DNA of 64,000 nucleotides from Paralvinella palmiformis (GCA_025642065.1 JAODUP010000403.1:47501-111500); one strand, 5' to 3'; positions 13,801 to 26,639 are shown, counted from the first letter of the stretch. Made by a program: numbers and translations. Notes: a model not told the origin generated them from the letters alone.

Positions 13801-14214
13801 TTCAGCAACATCCTTAATGATTTTAATTATTGGCTGTAGTTAATCATGTCTTACACTGTTCATTACGCTATAATTTATATTTAAAGTCATCAAATATGAA
13901 AATTGTATGATTAAAAATGTGAGATCAGCATGTTTTATTCATATGTGGAGAATCTCAAATATATACTCAGCAAAGATTCTCATTTAGTGGTCTACCTTAG
14001 ATGCTCTAACCACTGTAAGATACACGTTTTAAAAATGCAACAATTTTTTGCAGCCAATTCATAAATACTTAAACGCTATTTCTTCATACAACACTTTCAC
14101 CTGACTTCAGTTAAAACAGGTAGCTCCATATAGCTTCCCCACACACTATCCTTTACTTCTGTCAGTTTTCTGATCAGCAACTGATTGAGCTGAGGCAGGT
14201 CAAGGCTCAAAACA

Positions 14215-14280
14215 TGGCTCACATTGATTCGTTGGCCGAGTAGAAACCTCAAAGGTCCTGGCTTCGAATCCAACAACTGA
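14215..14280 (+). mobile_element. tRNA-like SINE head fragment
   Basis: The + strand reads TCGTTGGCCGAGTAGAAACC and TGGCTTCGAATCCAACAA, an A-box and B-box pair at tRNA-like spacing. It does not fold as a complete tRNA. Confidence 0.4.
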
Positions 14281-14844
14281 CTGCTAGTCTTTCATCTGTT
14301 TTTGTCTGACTTCCCCCCCCAAAAAAAAGATAAATGCGTTCCTGACCAGATGGTGATAGATTATGGTGATGATGTGCCTATAACTGGCAGCAAACAACTG
14401 GATACTCCATAAGGGAGTTGAGAATGGTACTAAATTATAACGGTCTGCAACAGAAAGGGGATGTATCATTTTGCAAACAAGTAAAACAGTCAGCCATAAC
14501 TAAGCTGTAAAATATATAGTTTCAGACAATAAACTTAGCATAAAATTCCAGGCCGGCTGTAGGGTAGTGGACAATGTATGTGATAAAAATATCATACAGA
14601 CACGTCGTCGTATCTCTTCGTGGACCGGTGACTGGGTCACTGCCGTAACTGTCATAAACAATAGTGCACATCTTTATGCTCGAAGTAAAGTGAGCATCAC
14701 TGTAAACAATATATTGGTAGGCAGATAAATTGTGTAATGGAAGAAGACGATGATTACGAAAGTGAGTGAGTAAGTGACTGAGTGTTCTGTTCGGCCTTAA
14801 CACTTAAGTCGCATTCAGGACATAAGGCTAAGAAGCTATTTTGC

Positions 14845-15105
14845 TGGTGAGCATCCCACAAAGATGGGTGCGACTCGGATTAAAACTCTGACCTGGAGTT
14901 TGCCAATCCAGTGAGTGCTCTATCCACAATGTCATTGGTAAATAAGCGTTCTCGATAGCCAATGAACTACTCACGGCTGGGACATCTCCCTAGAGTTAGG
15001 ACATGAACTGATCAGATGAAGCATTCAAAAGGTTCAGGTAACAACGGAATTTGAACCCTGCCCTCTGGGTCTGTAACACAATGCAACGTTAATTGGATTA
15101 AGGCA
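14845..15105 (-). mobile_element. Two degraded tRNA-like repeat fragments
   Basis: Two stretches with B-box-like cores on the - strand: CAGAGTTTTAATCCGAGTCG at about 14870-14890 and GGGTTCAAATTCCGTTG at about 15045-15062. Each has a plausible degenerate A-box on its right. Both are diverged. Confidence 0.3.
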
Positions 15106-16108
15106 ACACCTTACATCGGTGATTATATAAAACACTACTGTCATATCCCATGGGTAAACAACGGTGTTTCGTGCTTCTTTTTAAAGAGAAGCAAACATAT
15201 TCATTTTGTGGTAAATTTCACAGCAAGATACCAATCAAGATTCATATTACACCAGTATCATTACATGTTTGCGTGTTTTCCCTATTGAGAAGGATAGTGG
15301 GCTTCTATTAGAAAATAAGCGCCTATCAGGGAAAGGATGATAGCCTATATACTGTTAGAGCCATAGATTAGAACTAGCTCTCTCTCTCTCTCTCTCTTTC
15401 TTCCGATCAGACTGGAAAAAGTACTGGTAGAAAAACGAACGAGGTGAACATCGAGGCAACAGCACACTGTAAACTATTACATCGCAAAACATTTTCAAAC
15501 ACAGACAAACAAACATGATGTACACTGCAACATCACAACATAATCATGAACAGAACAAAAGTTAAGAAGGATGACTAATTAGTCCTCATAAATAAAATAT
15601 CCGCCACCTCCCCCCTCCCCCCTCTCTCCACTCAACCGCCGAACAAGATAGTCCAGCAAAAACAAGCCTCCAATGCTAAAATCTGTAACATCCAAGGACA
15701 TAGAGAAACGAAACCCAACATTCCCTGTTTGTTTTGCTGATTGCGAACTCAACTCCCGTAATACAAATGAGCACCGAACAAACACAACGAACCGAGATTC
15801 TTTAGGCGGCATCCACACATCCACCGATGTTATGCCTCGTATTCTCCTATATGGAATGGCCGCGGTCGGAGTAAAACGGTTCGGTCTGCCACATAAATGT
15901 CTAGCGGCACGTTAGCGGCTGGTTAGCATTTCAGGCAGCCAATATCACCAAAGTGGCAAAAGCCAAGGAAAATCTGCACCTCAGATTTGAGGAGATCACT
16001 TCAAAACATTGATGTCCCAGGAAACCTCTTCTGCTGTCGATATTAGGCCAATTAGGCATCAATCCAAGGTTATCTAGTGATACTTTTATCTCCAACCTGA
16101 TGACGCGC

Positions 16109-16179
16109 TCTTTCTCTCTCTCACTCACTCTATCTATCTATCTACCTCTCGATCTATCTATTTATCTATCTATCTATCC
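16109..16179. repeat. CT and CTAT microsatellite
   Basis: CTCTCT and ACTC runs followed by (CTAT)n with interruptions. Confidence 0.9.
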
Positions 16180-16649
16180 ACAATATCCACCGGATAACGC
16201 TGCTAGAGCTTGTTGGCCACGGTTTTTTATAAGCTTCACCTTCTGGCTGGAAATTGCTTTTCACACACAAAGTGATTAGAATTCCATGACCGTAGAATCT
16301 CTAAGCAACACCATCATCTACATCTCTCCCAGCACAGGTCGTTGCTGCCTGCAGTACAATGGCATGTGCAGAGCCAGTATAAAGATGGCAGCTGATATCA
16401 ACTCCATATAATAGAGGGAAAAAACATATTGGAAGCGGATAATAAGTAAATAATCCCAGAACGTATGCCAAGATGACTGAAGGACATATTGCTCAACGGT
16501 GTGGATTGCCCTAATGAGGACAACTGAGTGGTATCATGGTGGAACAATGAAGAGAAACTTACTAAGTGGATTCTGACTAAACAAGGATGTTTAATTTACT
16601 CCATAGATGCGTGAAATGATACAATATTATCAAGCCGAATATTGTGTGG

Positions 16650-16676
16650 GTTTAATGTGTGGTTATCCTGAAGAAG

Positions 16677-16751
<75 letters not shown>

Positions 16752-16814
16752 TAGATAGATAGATAAGTTATAATGTTGGTTATCCAGAACATATTGCAGC
16801 ATAATTAATTAATG
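16650..16814. mobile_element. Relative of the 26504 MITE-like element, with AT/GA/GATA microsatellite inside
   Basis: TTTAATGTGTGGTTATCCTG lies before and TATAATGTTGGTTATCCAGA then ACATATTGCAGCATAATT after a compound (AT)(GA)(GATA) run. The layout is the same as at 26504-26690, minus the outer left inverted end. Confidence 0.55.
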
Positions 16815-16843
16815 ACTTTATACACACAGAAATATATATATAG

Positions 16844-16846
<3 letters not shown>

Positions 16847-16882
<36 letters not shown>

Positions 16883-16918
16883 GTGTGTATGTGTGTGGGC
16901 GCGCGCACACACACGCGC
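16847..16918. repeat. TG microsatellite grading into GC/CA alternation
   Basis: (GT)n with three interruptions, ending GTGTGGGCGCGCGCACACAC, alternating purine-pyrimidine throughout. Confidence 0.95.
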
Positions 16919-17441
16919 AAGCCTAAAACCATGATTTTCAATCAGTTTGTCAGACCGCTACTCATACTCTCACTCTGAACGAACACCTTTTAATTTCTTT
17001 ATTAGCATAAAATACATATAAGCACCATCTGTATTAAAAATGCCATTTTCGATTAAACACAACAGCCCAATACATCACCTGAATACAAGAAATATTAATA
17101 ACATTGATCCCCAAGTTCTCTGTTTGTATATCTTAATAGTACGCCATAAAACATACTTATTGACATTAGGAAATATTACACCATTAGAAAAAATGTATCT
17201 CGTAGTTTTATGACAACGTAGGTAGCAGATCCAGGTTATGACTAGGCTGCTAGCAGCATGTTACTTTGTCCTGGCACGTGTAGATGAATAAATTGAATCA
17301 ATTCTGATGAGGAACAAAACGCTCAGCTTCTATAAAATACTGGTAAGAGAGAGCATGCTATTCTCAGCCTAAGAAAGTGGGAAATAACATGATTACAAAT
17401 GTATATTTTTTTTAACTGGAGAAAGATAATCTCTTTATCTT

Positions 17442-17644
<203 letters not shown>

Positions 17645-18537
17645 AAACAATTCATCCATAGTTGAATCTAGAACACTGAAATAGTCAGACTAAGACATGT
17701 AATGTCTCATTAAACACTATTCAACACCTCATAAATAATGTATGTAAAGGCAGATTGGGGACTTTCCCAAATAAAGACAGTGTGTCACTTCCTATTTTGG
17801 CAGTGGGTGAAAAACTAGCACAGTGAAACACAAAGCATGCTTATCACGTCTAGAAAAATCACCTGAAACACTCCCCAAGATGAGATCAGGGCACAGATTT
17901 TAAGCGGCCACCAATATAGTTATTGGAATGAGCAAGCACCAGCGGGATTTGTTACCTGTTCTATATAACAGTCCTAGACACAAACACAACAAATAGAGAA
18001 ATAACAACAAAAACATCGCATAAACAAAGACGAACATAAAAAACCACAAAATGTATTTCTCTGTCAAAACAATTCTCTTACTATAAGCCGAATAAAGGTT
18101 GTAATATCAGATCTGACTACGCTTTTGTATTGAAACCAACACAGTACGAACGTGGAATACGGAAGATGTCGAACATGTCGGGCAATCAGCCATCGCCTGA
18201 TGTTACACGGCTCCGCATGGGAAACTAAATAGACTTATTTATGGCCACGAAACGAGAAGACTGATGATTATTGTAGTACCTCTTCGCCGTAGTACCTCTG
18301 GAGTCTCGACTGTGGTACCTCTTTGTAGCTTAAATATGACCAAAAGCTGAGGTGTCACAATTTACAAAGCTGATACTAACAATGGAAAAGCATCCTATGC
18401 CGCCAACAAAGGTGAAGATGCTCAGGTCTTTGCTCCAGAAATCCTATGTTTAACAACTGGTTGATTTACACACCACTCGCTAACATTCTAGAGTGATATG
18501 TGTTTGTACAACTGAATTGATTTGGTACCATTACATG

Positions 18538-18538
<1 letters not shown>

Positions 18539-18579
<41 letters not shown>
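18539..18579. repeat. AT microsatellite
   Basis: Uninterrupted (AT)n of about 40 bp. Confidence 0.97.
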
Positions 18580-18580
<1 letters not shown>

Positions 18581-18721
18581 GTGGATGAAGTTGTCTTTGA
18601 CTTAAATTCATCCAGATTAAATCAAATCCAAAACAATATATCATTAACGGTGACAAAATATACCTGACAATGTTTATTTTCGGTAGTTAACGACCATATT
18701 TGCTTTGTTTATGTAAAATGC

Positions 18722-18747
18722 TTGTTGTTGTTGTTGTTGTTGTTGTC
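18722..18747. repeat. TTG trinucleotide repeat
   Basis: About eight TTG units. Confidence 0.95.
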
Positions 18748-19229
18748 GATTCTGTTGCTGGCTTTGTTTGAGTGAGTGCTCTCTTTGGCCTCTACACTGA
18801 GCACAGTTGGGATATATAAATAGTGAGCACTCACTGAAAACAGACAAAAGACATGGATAACACAAGAGATTCTCATAGGGGTTGTTTAAATAGCAACAAA
18901 TATCATCAGACATAATAAAATTGATTTTCGATAATAAATTATATATTTTGCCATTTCTCTGTGTTTTAATTGAGTCTACTTGAAGATGGTGCTGTGCTTC
19001 TGTTAAAAGCTGGCGCAGTTCGTGTCCAAACAAAAATGTCAATCAGGATTAATTTAATGCTAAGTCCTCTTCTACATAGAACCCGGTCCGATGTTTTAGT
19101 TGATAACCACACAGCTATTTGTCAGCAACAAACAGCCTACCATGTGCCCAAAAGTGGCCGTAAAACATCAATCATCATCTTTATATGGCAACAATCTATG
19201 ATCGCGGATCTACGTCCAACACTGTCAAA

Positions 19230-19230
<1 letters not shown>

Positions 19231-19279
<49 letters not shown>
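19231..19279. repeat. TG microsatellite
   Basis: Uninterrupted (TG)n of 49 bp, about 1.7 kb before the LRRN CDS. Confidence 0.98.
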
Positions 19280-19284
<5 letters not shown>

Positions 19285-20216
19285 CAGGCATTGACTTAAT
19301 AGGATGCAATCTGGCCACAGCTGATAAGTGGGTCATTAAAGCAGCGAGCTGTACATGCCGAGTACATTATCAGCATCCAAGCTCTGACAATTCTAGACGG
19401 GATGTCAGCAAGACAAAACTCCAACATGTCATCATTACCAATCACCGATTTCTGAAATTTCATTTCCTTCCTCAAACAACCAAGCCATATCACTGAGATT
19501 AATACATCAGTTGCAAGACTATGGTTGGCCATCAGGGCTGGCCATATCCAGTCGTCCGTTGACCTGACACTGCAGACACAATCATTTTGTGACTGAGAGC
19601 GGATCAGACAGCCAATAACCAAAGCCTTCCCGGTGTAGACCATCCCACATCAATAATCCGTAATTGGAAAGAATTGATTCCATTCACTATCGGTGTCTCT
19701 ACAGCACGAAGTGGATCGGCGAAACAAGCCAAAAATCCTTGAATCCAACAAGCTCTAAGGTCAGGATGAAGGGTGAATGAGCTGGCAGCACCTGTCTGTT
19801 CCGGTGCACTGCTCACTAACATCTATATATATTTTGTTTACGTTCCACTGGCATTATCTATCCAATATGACAATTCCATCATATCTGAGAACAGTCTTTA
19901 TTAAAATGTGATATATGTGTATATATTCTTATTATTCACGGTCTTGACGGAGCATAAATACTGCACATGGCTCCTGACACTATATAATAAGGCACAAAAC
20001 ATATGGTATATAATGATATATATGCTGCTGAAGTGATAATTCGATTTTTAATATCAACATCCATATTACATATAAAATATATTGAAAGTTGTTTTATTTG
20101 ATTAAAGGCCATTTAGTCCATTTCTAAATACGCGTTGGGCTTCATATATTGAAACTTTTGCTGTAGCGTGTTTGAACTGATCAAGCTTTCAAGGATGTTT
20201 TATGATAGCTACATTA

Positions 20217-20249
20217 ATGATATTATTATTATTATTATTATTATTATTA
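20217..20249. repeat. ATT trinucleotide repeat
   Basis: About ten ATT units. Confidence 0.95.
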
Positions 20250-20950
20250 AAAGTAAAATTGTGGCAGTAGCAGTATATCAAAACTGTTTTTATTTCAGAC
20301 AGGTCATCATGGAGAACATGGACATGGAACCAGTATACACTATTACCTCGATACAATATCTGATCCGGATACGTGACAATGACTGATACAGACAATGTGC
20401 TACGTTGATGTTGAATCAGCAATCTGGAATGATCTGAATCTACCAGCACTATGTAAATATTTCCAGGGTGCGCTATCATCCGGAAGAAGCCTGGCTGTAA
20501 TTGACTTAACGAGCCACATACGCATGCAAGCTTACTGGAGACTTTAGCCTGGATTAAAATTTTGCCGAAAGATTGATAATTTTCACAGCCAGAATGTATG
20601 CACACTGACATCGTGCTGAGATATCTCGGACAACAAATGATAGGTGCTATAAATGTTAGTGTCACATGCAACAATTACAGCGCGGGGAGTAAACCAGGAT
20701 ATTATCTGGCAGAATGACAGTTTCCAAAAGACGCAAATACAAATCTCCAGAATTGCATCAGTAACTGAGTGAGTGAGGTCAACTAATGTGGATCTGATGG
20801 ATTTTTCCATACAGTCAAACAAGTAGAGCTACTTGAGGCTGTCTACGCCTTATTGTATTATTTGAAGGCCAAGTTAATTCGGATGAATGCGAAATGATAC
20901 AAATCCCTACACTGGGTCGTGACCAAAGTTTGGCCGCGTTCTAACATGTA

Positions 20951-21024
20951 TATCTGATCATTTCTCATACCACAGAGGCAGGACACGTGTCAGTGCGAGT
21001 CACCGCCGACATAACGAAACCACG
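20951..21024 (+). other. Probable 3' splice site and 5' UTR start for the LRRN coding exon
   Basis: A pyrimidine-leaning tract (ctgatcatttctcatacc) ends in CAG at 20973-20975, 49 bases before the LRRN ATG. This looks like a 3' splice site, so the gene probably has at least one upstream non-coding exon and a distant promoter. That exon was not identified. Confidence 0.5.
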
Positions 21025-23271
21025 ATGCATCATAACGTAAGGTGGTTGACAGTTTGCTGTGTTCTGTTCCTCGTGCCGAGCAATAATAGCTGCGTCGCAA
21101 CGGATACTGACAGCCAATGGAACGCCACCTGCCCATCTGAGTGTCGCTGCGGCCGGAAGCAGCTGTTGCCACTACCTGACGACAAGCCCATCACCAGAAC
21201 AGCTGATTGTTCACACGGCAAGCTACGCAACGCGCCTGCGAACATCCCAGCTGACACCGAAGCCCTCCTGCTGAAGAAAAATATCATCAACCGCATCGAA
21301 CCGGGGGACTTCCAAGACTTGACCGCACTCCAGTACTTAGACCTCTCCTACAACGATCTGGAGCAGCTGGCACCGGCGCCCGTCTTCGGTAACGTTTCCT
21401 CGCTGAGGATACTCAACCTGGAGGGCAACCATCTTTCGACCATACCGCATCACGCCTTTGCTGGCCTCGTCGAACTCGAGGAGCTTCGCGTTTCGGCGAA
21501 CAGACTCACCGACGTCCAGCGGCACGCATTCGGCGGCTTGAATGAGCTCCAGATCCTGATCCTCAGCAGGAACCATCTGGCCGCCATACATCCGGAATGG
21601 TTTGCCGACCTACCCAGTCTCCGGCACCTGTCGCTAGACCACAACCAACTTGGCACCATCGACGGCGGCAGCTTCCTCGGGCTGACCGGCTTGACGACCC
21701 TAACAATAGCCCACAACAATCTCTCGGTGCTGAGCGCCGACAGTTTCCTGGGCCTGACCGAGCTAGCCCAGCTCGACCTCAGCCACAATCGGCTGGATGA
21801 GGTCCCGCAGCGTGCTATCTCCGTATTCCGGCGGCTCAAAGTTCTCCTTCTCGATGATAACCCGATCAGGATTCTGCGACCCGGCTCAATCCAGGGACTG
21901 ACCGTCGACGAGCTCGGCCTCCGTAACATGTCGTCGCTGCTCAGTCTGGATCGGCACAGCATGATCAGCCTCAGCCAGCTCCAGACGCTTCGTATACATG
22001 GCAACCGGAAGCTCATCTACGTTCACCCGGAGGCGTTCGACGACTTGCCGCAGCTCGAGTACCTACTATTGCACGACAACAATATCGCGGCCCTTTATCC
22101 GACGGTACTAACGTCTCTGCCATCTCTGCGCCAGCTGACTTTATACAACAACCCGCTGCGCTGTGACTGCAACGCACACTGGATTAGAGCGACGTTGACC
22201 AACGGCACCAGTTACGTCTACAACGACACGCTAGTGACCGTGGTGCCCTCTGTCGAGCGAGTCGCATTTCCTAAAGCGGATCGTTTTTTCTGTGATACGA
22301 CGATGGGTGAAGACGTCGGCGAACGGCCGCTACTCGACGTTCCCATCTCATCGCTGGGCCTGCCAACATGCAAGCCGACGGTGATAGCGTTGTTTAACGA
22401 CAGCTACCAGAAGGAAATCGGGAAATCAGTGGCTCTCGACTGTCGAGCGATAGGCGTGCCGCCGCCGAGCATCCACTGGATCCTGTCAAACGGCAAGATC
22501 GTGAAGAGTACGAGCAACTACAGCCGGATCCGGGTGAGCAAGACCGGAACGCTTACCGTCGACAACCTGAAGGCCGAACACGCCGGCACGTACACGTGCG
22601 TGGCGACGAACCTGGCTGGCTACGATACGACGAACACCGTGCTCCGGGTGCACAGCGGGCACATACGGATCCTGGATCGCGGCTCGACGAACAGTTTCGT
22701 CACCGTCTCGTGGAACGGCACCGAGTCGACCATAGCGACCAGCGACTATTTGATCCTCTACCGGGAGAGGGGTAGCGACCGGCCGTACGGACGAGTGCAC
22801 CTCCGCCCGTATATGCGGAAGTATACGATCAGCAACCTCAAGCCTGAGACCACATACGAATTCTGCATCGCGTACCAACATTCCAGGCGGACGGTGAAGC
22901 TGAACTGCGTCGACATCGAGACGAAGGGCAGGCTGTACATGATGCGCGGCATACGGACCATTAGCAAGCTGACCATCTTGCTGGCGCTCTGCCTCACCTC
23001 GCTCGGCGTCATCCTCATCTGCGTGCTGATGGTCGTCGTCAGGCGCTACCAGAAGCGCAAGTCCTATCAGGACCCGACGGGCGCCCAGCTGGCCGGTCTG
23101 TCGCCGCTGGCCAGCATCCCAGGTAGGCGGCATCAGGATCACCGGACGGGGTTTGACACCGAGAAGGTCGGCCAGATGTCGAACATACCGCTGGACAATC
23201 TCTACAATCCGCCGACGACGCCGCTGTGTACGTCGACCACGTCGCTGATCAGCACCCAATCGAATGCGTGA
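21025..23271 (+). CDS. LRRN: LRRN-family leucine-rich repeat neuronal protein (LRR-Ig-FN3-TM)
   Basis: Type I membrane protein of 748 aa in one uninterrupted exon. Vertebrate LRRN1-3 also have intronless coding regions and are about 710 aa. Signal peptide about 1-26 (hydrophobic TVCCVLFLV). LRRNT cysteines at 36, 40, 42 and 62. About 12 LRRs of 24 residues from 79 to 366. LRRCT 375-449 opens with NPLRCDCNAHWI (Cys 380, 382, 423, 449). C2-type Ig about 450-543 (Cys 473, Trp 485, YTC ending at Cys 525). FN3 about 546-634. TM about 648-672, then a 76-residue tail beginning RRYQKRKSYQ. LRR10-LRRCT follows vertebrate LRRN closely: LGLRNMSSLLSLDR, KLIYVHPEAF, SLPSLRQLTLYNNPLRCDC. There are nine N-glycosylation sequons (33, 123, 232, 301, 393, 400, 458, 498, 564). 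The role known for the family is neuronal cell-surface adhesion or signalling. The ATG is the first in frame and is followed directly by the signal peptide. The CDS is much richer in G+C than its surroundings. LRFN or LRIT proteins share the architecture but fit the LRR10-LRRCT signature less well. Confidence 0.95.
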   Translation: MHHNVRWLTVCCVLFLVPSNNSCVATDTDSQWNATCPSECRCGRKQLLPLPDDKPITRTADCSHGKLRNAPANIPADTEALLLKKNIINRIEPGDFQDLTALQYLDLSYNDLEQLAPAPVFGNVSSLRILNLEGNHLSTIPHHAFAGLVELEELRVSANRLTDVQRHAFGGLNELQILILSRNHLAAIHPEWFADLPSLRHLSLDHNQLGTIDGGSFLGLTGLTTLTIAHNNLSVLSADSFLGLTELAQLDLSHNRLDEVPQRAISVFRRLKVLLLDDNPIRILRPGSIQGLTVDELGLRNMSSLLSLDRHSMISLSQLQTLRIHGNRKLIYVHPEAFDDLPQLEYLLLHDNNIAALYPTVLTSLPSLRQLTLYNNPLRCDCNAHWIRATLTNGTSYVYNDTLVTVVPSVERVAFPKADRFFCDTTMGEDVGERPLLDVPISSLGLPTCKPTVIALFNDSYQKEIGKSVALDCRAIGVPPPSIHWILSNGKIVKSTSNYSRIRVSKTGTLTVDNLKAEHAGTYTCVATNLAGYDTTNTVLRVHSGHIRILDRGSTNSFVTVSWNGTESTIATSDYLILYRERGSDRPYGRVHLRPYMRKYTISNLKPETTYEFCIAYQHSRRTVKLNCVDIETKGRLYMMRGIRTISKLTILLALCLTSLGVILICVLMVVVRRYQKRKSYQDPTGAQLAGLSPLASIPGRRHQDHRTGFDTEKVGQMSNIPLDNLYNPPTTPLCTSTTSLISTQSNA

Positions 23272-23361
23272 CGGCGATCATAATAGTTAAGTTTATATGA
23301 TACGACTTTTTCAATTTAGGTACATTCATTCGTGTGATCTGTGAGAAATTAACATGATGTA

Positions 23362-23367
23362 AATAAA
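23362..23367 (+). terminator. Candidate polyadenylation signal of LRRN
   Basis: Canonical AATAAA about 90 bases after the LRRN stop codon. It is the first such hexamer downstream. Later signals could also be used. Confidence 0.5.
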
Positions 23368-23437
23368 CAACATACAAGAAACGATATATATATATATATA
23401 TAAGAAATATTGCAATTCTATGGCCTCTTTTGTATAC

Positions 23438-23585
23438 ACTTTAGGCTAAATTGGTGAAGCGGCCTCCTGAGGCAGTGTGGCAAAATGAAAGATGAAACAC
23501 CTTTCAGACATAGCCAGGTGGGATTTCAACCCAGGTGCTAATGGTCTGCGGCTAACCGCATTAAACTATGGAGGTTAAAATGTCT
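23438..23585 (-). mobile_element. SINE family 2, diverged copy downstream of LRRN
   Basis: The - strand reads CCTCCATAGTTTAATGCGGT, GGTTGAAATCCCACC (B-box-like), GTTTCATCTTTCATTTTGCC and CAATTTAGCCTAAAG, following the family 2 order. Confidence 0.6.
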
Positions 23586-24343
23586 ATTAGTACATACATA
23601 CTGTGCAGGCATTCTCTTCCAATTTCGTACATCTAACAATTATAATGTTGGTATTTAAGTTTGGTAGTGTTGGTATTCCATAACTGGTGATTACTACTAC
23701 GAGAGTGTTGCTGCTGCTGCTGCTGCTAAAATAATTTGTAAATTACGTCACGGCCAGAAATGGAAACACGATAGATCTGACTAGTCAGATGGTCGTCGTG
23801 TGGTGTTTAAGCTGTATGTAATATTTGGTGTCAAAATGCGATAAAGCCTACTTACTCTGCAGAATCTAAAAGATAATAAAAATGTCAAGCTTGTATAGCC
23901 ATCACACATACACACACACGCGCGTACGTGCGCGCACACTTTTTAATACACTTAATATTATGGCTATAAGAAACGTCCCATTAAAAAAACATTTCACGCC
24001 AAATTCCTAAGTAAAGTAAACCTCCTCGGAGTAGCTTACATGATACCGAGAACATACCACCCCACCCCACCACCCTCTAAAATCACCTACTCCCACTACC
24101 ACACCAGTCTCCGAAGTATATAATTTTCTATAGAAAACAATACACTCCACCGTTCATCAATATAAAACCTTGTGTCAATAAATACACTGAGAAGACAGGT
24201 CTCTCTTTCTCTCTCTGGATAGCATCCATTGTGCGTAAAAGTTATCGCAAAGGAAATCATCTTCGAGATCATGCGGGAGGCTTCCTGTTTTTATTCAAGG
24301 AGCATCCGTGGCTCATCTTTGGTCAGAAGAAACGTTCTGTCTT

Positions 24344-24382
24344 TGTGTGTGTGTGTGTCTCTCTCTCTCTCTCTCTCTCTCT
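24344..24382. repeat. TG/TC compound microsatellite
   Basis: (TG)n followed by (TC)n. A mirror-type (CA)n(CT)n run occurs nearby at 24846-24899. Confidence 0.95.
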
Positions 24383-24845
24383 GCTAAAGAAACGGAGATG
24401 AACTAAAGCCAGATGAGAACAAACAGAGAGGTTGATAGGGACCTGACCAGCCTCGAGATGACTTCCGATTGATATATTTACGTTGCCCTTGGTGCTCTGC
24501 AGCAAAATGATTTATCTGCTTTGACACAGCTATGATCTATTCCGGTTTGGTGCGTTGCATCGGTTAGCAACAGGTGTGAATGGTGCAAATCGGCTATTGA
24601 TCATAGCTAGTGTTAAATATATGGTAGATGCCTGGATTGGGTGCAGGTCTGAATGTGTGCATTATGGACTTACAAAGAACGTGGCCACATCTTTAACGAA
24701 AGAGACTAGGTCTGAAAAAGAAAACAAAAACATGACCACTTCAGTCATGCATGGCCTAATGTTTAATCTTTCATTTCCCATTTAGACATCTTGACATTTG
24801 CAAGCATAAAATAAACCTTATTTTTGTCTAATCCTCTATTCTACA

Positions 24846-24899
24846 TGCACACACACACACACACACCCTCTCTCTCTCTCTCTCATTCTCTCTCTCTCT
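24846..24899. repeat. CA/CT compound microsatellite
   Basis: (AC)n followed by (TC)n with one CATT interruption. Confidence 0.93.
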
Positions 24900-26503
24900 A
24901 ATATACCAGGTGACAAATTAGAAACTGTGATAGCAATCATCAAACAACACAGTCGTCTTATACCATCCCTAGATACTCTCGCTGTACTACTGAAAGCCCA
25001 TCCACATTCATTCCTGACCACAATAAGCCTCTCATTAAGCTGTTTTACACCTCAGTACAGTTCGCTGATCAAACAGTATGCCCGAATAGACTAGTCATGT
25101 TCTATGTGCGACGTTATTACTAGTAGGTGGGAGACGTTTGGCACTGAGAATTGCAAAGCATCAATATAACCACTGGATGATTCATCAGATAACTAGATTT
25201 AAAAAACTGTCTTTATACTAAGACATGTGATGTCCGACCAATCCTTGTGCCATAATGCTAGCTTTGTGTGTTTGTCTGTGTGCGTGCGTGAGTGCGTATT
25301 CGCGCACGGGAACGTATGAGGCCCATAACTTTAAAACCGCCAGGCGGTCAAAGTATAGGCTTCGCGCTCACCACAGAAAACAAACTGTCTTTCTGACAGA
25401 CGGACGGACAAACAAACAAACAAACAGACAGACAAGACAGAATAGAATCACTTCTTTCTAACCATCCCGCTTTACTCGGTGCAAACCCGGTGAAACAAAC
25501 GTCCAGAACAAAGCTCCTAGGACGGAAAACCCACAGATGCTTTCTAAACAACAGCATTAACTAGCAACCCTACGCTGACCAAATAAGGTCGATATCTAGA
25601 TGTCGGTGGTGTGTGAGGAAGACGCTGTTTTGGAGAATAAAATCAAACTCTCCGTACCGAGTACGATACGGAGTAAGTTACCCAATGAACCCGACACTAA
25701 GTAGCAGCCTCGGGATATATCTAGTACGAAGATCTACTCATCCACGTCGTCCAACTCATCCCGAGACAGTACGGTCCTCAACGACCGTGGCTAGCCGGTG
25801 CGTCTTGTATTCATTTCGTGGAGCATAGAACCGAGTGGGTGTCCCATCAGTACTCTGCTGAGCCGCAGCACAGGTCACGCTCCGCTCGGGGACAAGGCGT
25901 AAGAGAACCCGCTCCTCCTTTTGAAACGACCTGATCACGTCGAGGCCGCTTTATGCATAAACGATGACAGTTCGTTCGGTCTCCGTACGTCCCACAGCTG
26001 TCATTCAACGGTGGTGGCACTCAATTTCCCACAATCTCTCATTTCCGAGTCGAAAATCTGCCCCCAACCAATCTGACGATGGCATATGTTTACATAGAAC
26101 ATTACTCGAGTTGTCTATATCCTCAAGTGGATGATTGACAAAGCCGAGTTTAAAGAGCCTTCAGTTCAGCACGACGATGTGGTTGATAAAAATAAAGCAT
26201 TCGCGTGCCATACGCGAGCCGTACTTCGATAACGAACTGAGATACTGAGCATGATGTAAAATATGGCGTAACAGTTTACATTTAACATGTTGTGAATATG
26301 TGTACTTTGTCTGAGATTGTTTCTATATAGTGCCAGTTAATGTACGTGTATGTGTGATTGATTTATGTATTGATTTGCTCACACAATTATTGTTTCACTT
26401 GCCATTAATCATATGTTTTCGTACATAATCTTCATCGATATGGTTATCTATAAATAACTGAATAAAAACTCCTTAACTTCACCTTCCCATATCCTTGGTT
26501 CAT

Positions 26504-26589
26504 AATTATTCATGAATTATGCTGCAGCATGTTCAGAATAACCAGCATTATACCTAAAATATACAATATTAGCTATAATGTTGGTTATC

Positions 26590-26639
<50 letters not shown>

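Larger units (their letters stand above)
9236..16100. other. Non-coding stretch left of LRRN
   Basis: No gene recognised. It holds SINE fragments (14.2-15.1 kb), a CAA repeat and a GC-richer block at about 11980-12440 containing several homeodomain-type cores (CCAATTAAC, GGCAATTATC). That block could be regulatory, but nothing proves it. Confidence 0.5.

Noticed and set aside
20274..20390. Possible extra exon after a strong TTTTTATTTCAG acceptor-like site
   Set aside because: The short frame (starts MENMDMEPVYTI) matches nothing known and no credible donor follows.
20189..20674. 161-codon - strand open frame
   Set aside because: No recognisable family; it runs through an ATT repeat encoding poly-Asn and ends in low-complexity sequence. 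Probably chance.
21337..23259. Long - strand open frames (up to 257 codons) opposite LRRN
   Set aside because: They are complements of the GC-rich LRRN coding frame and have no domain logic of their own.
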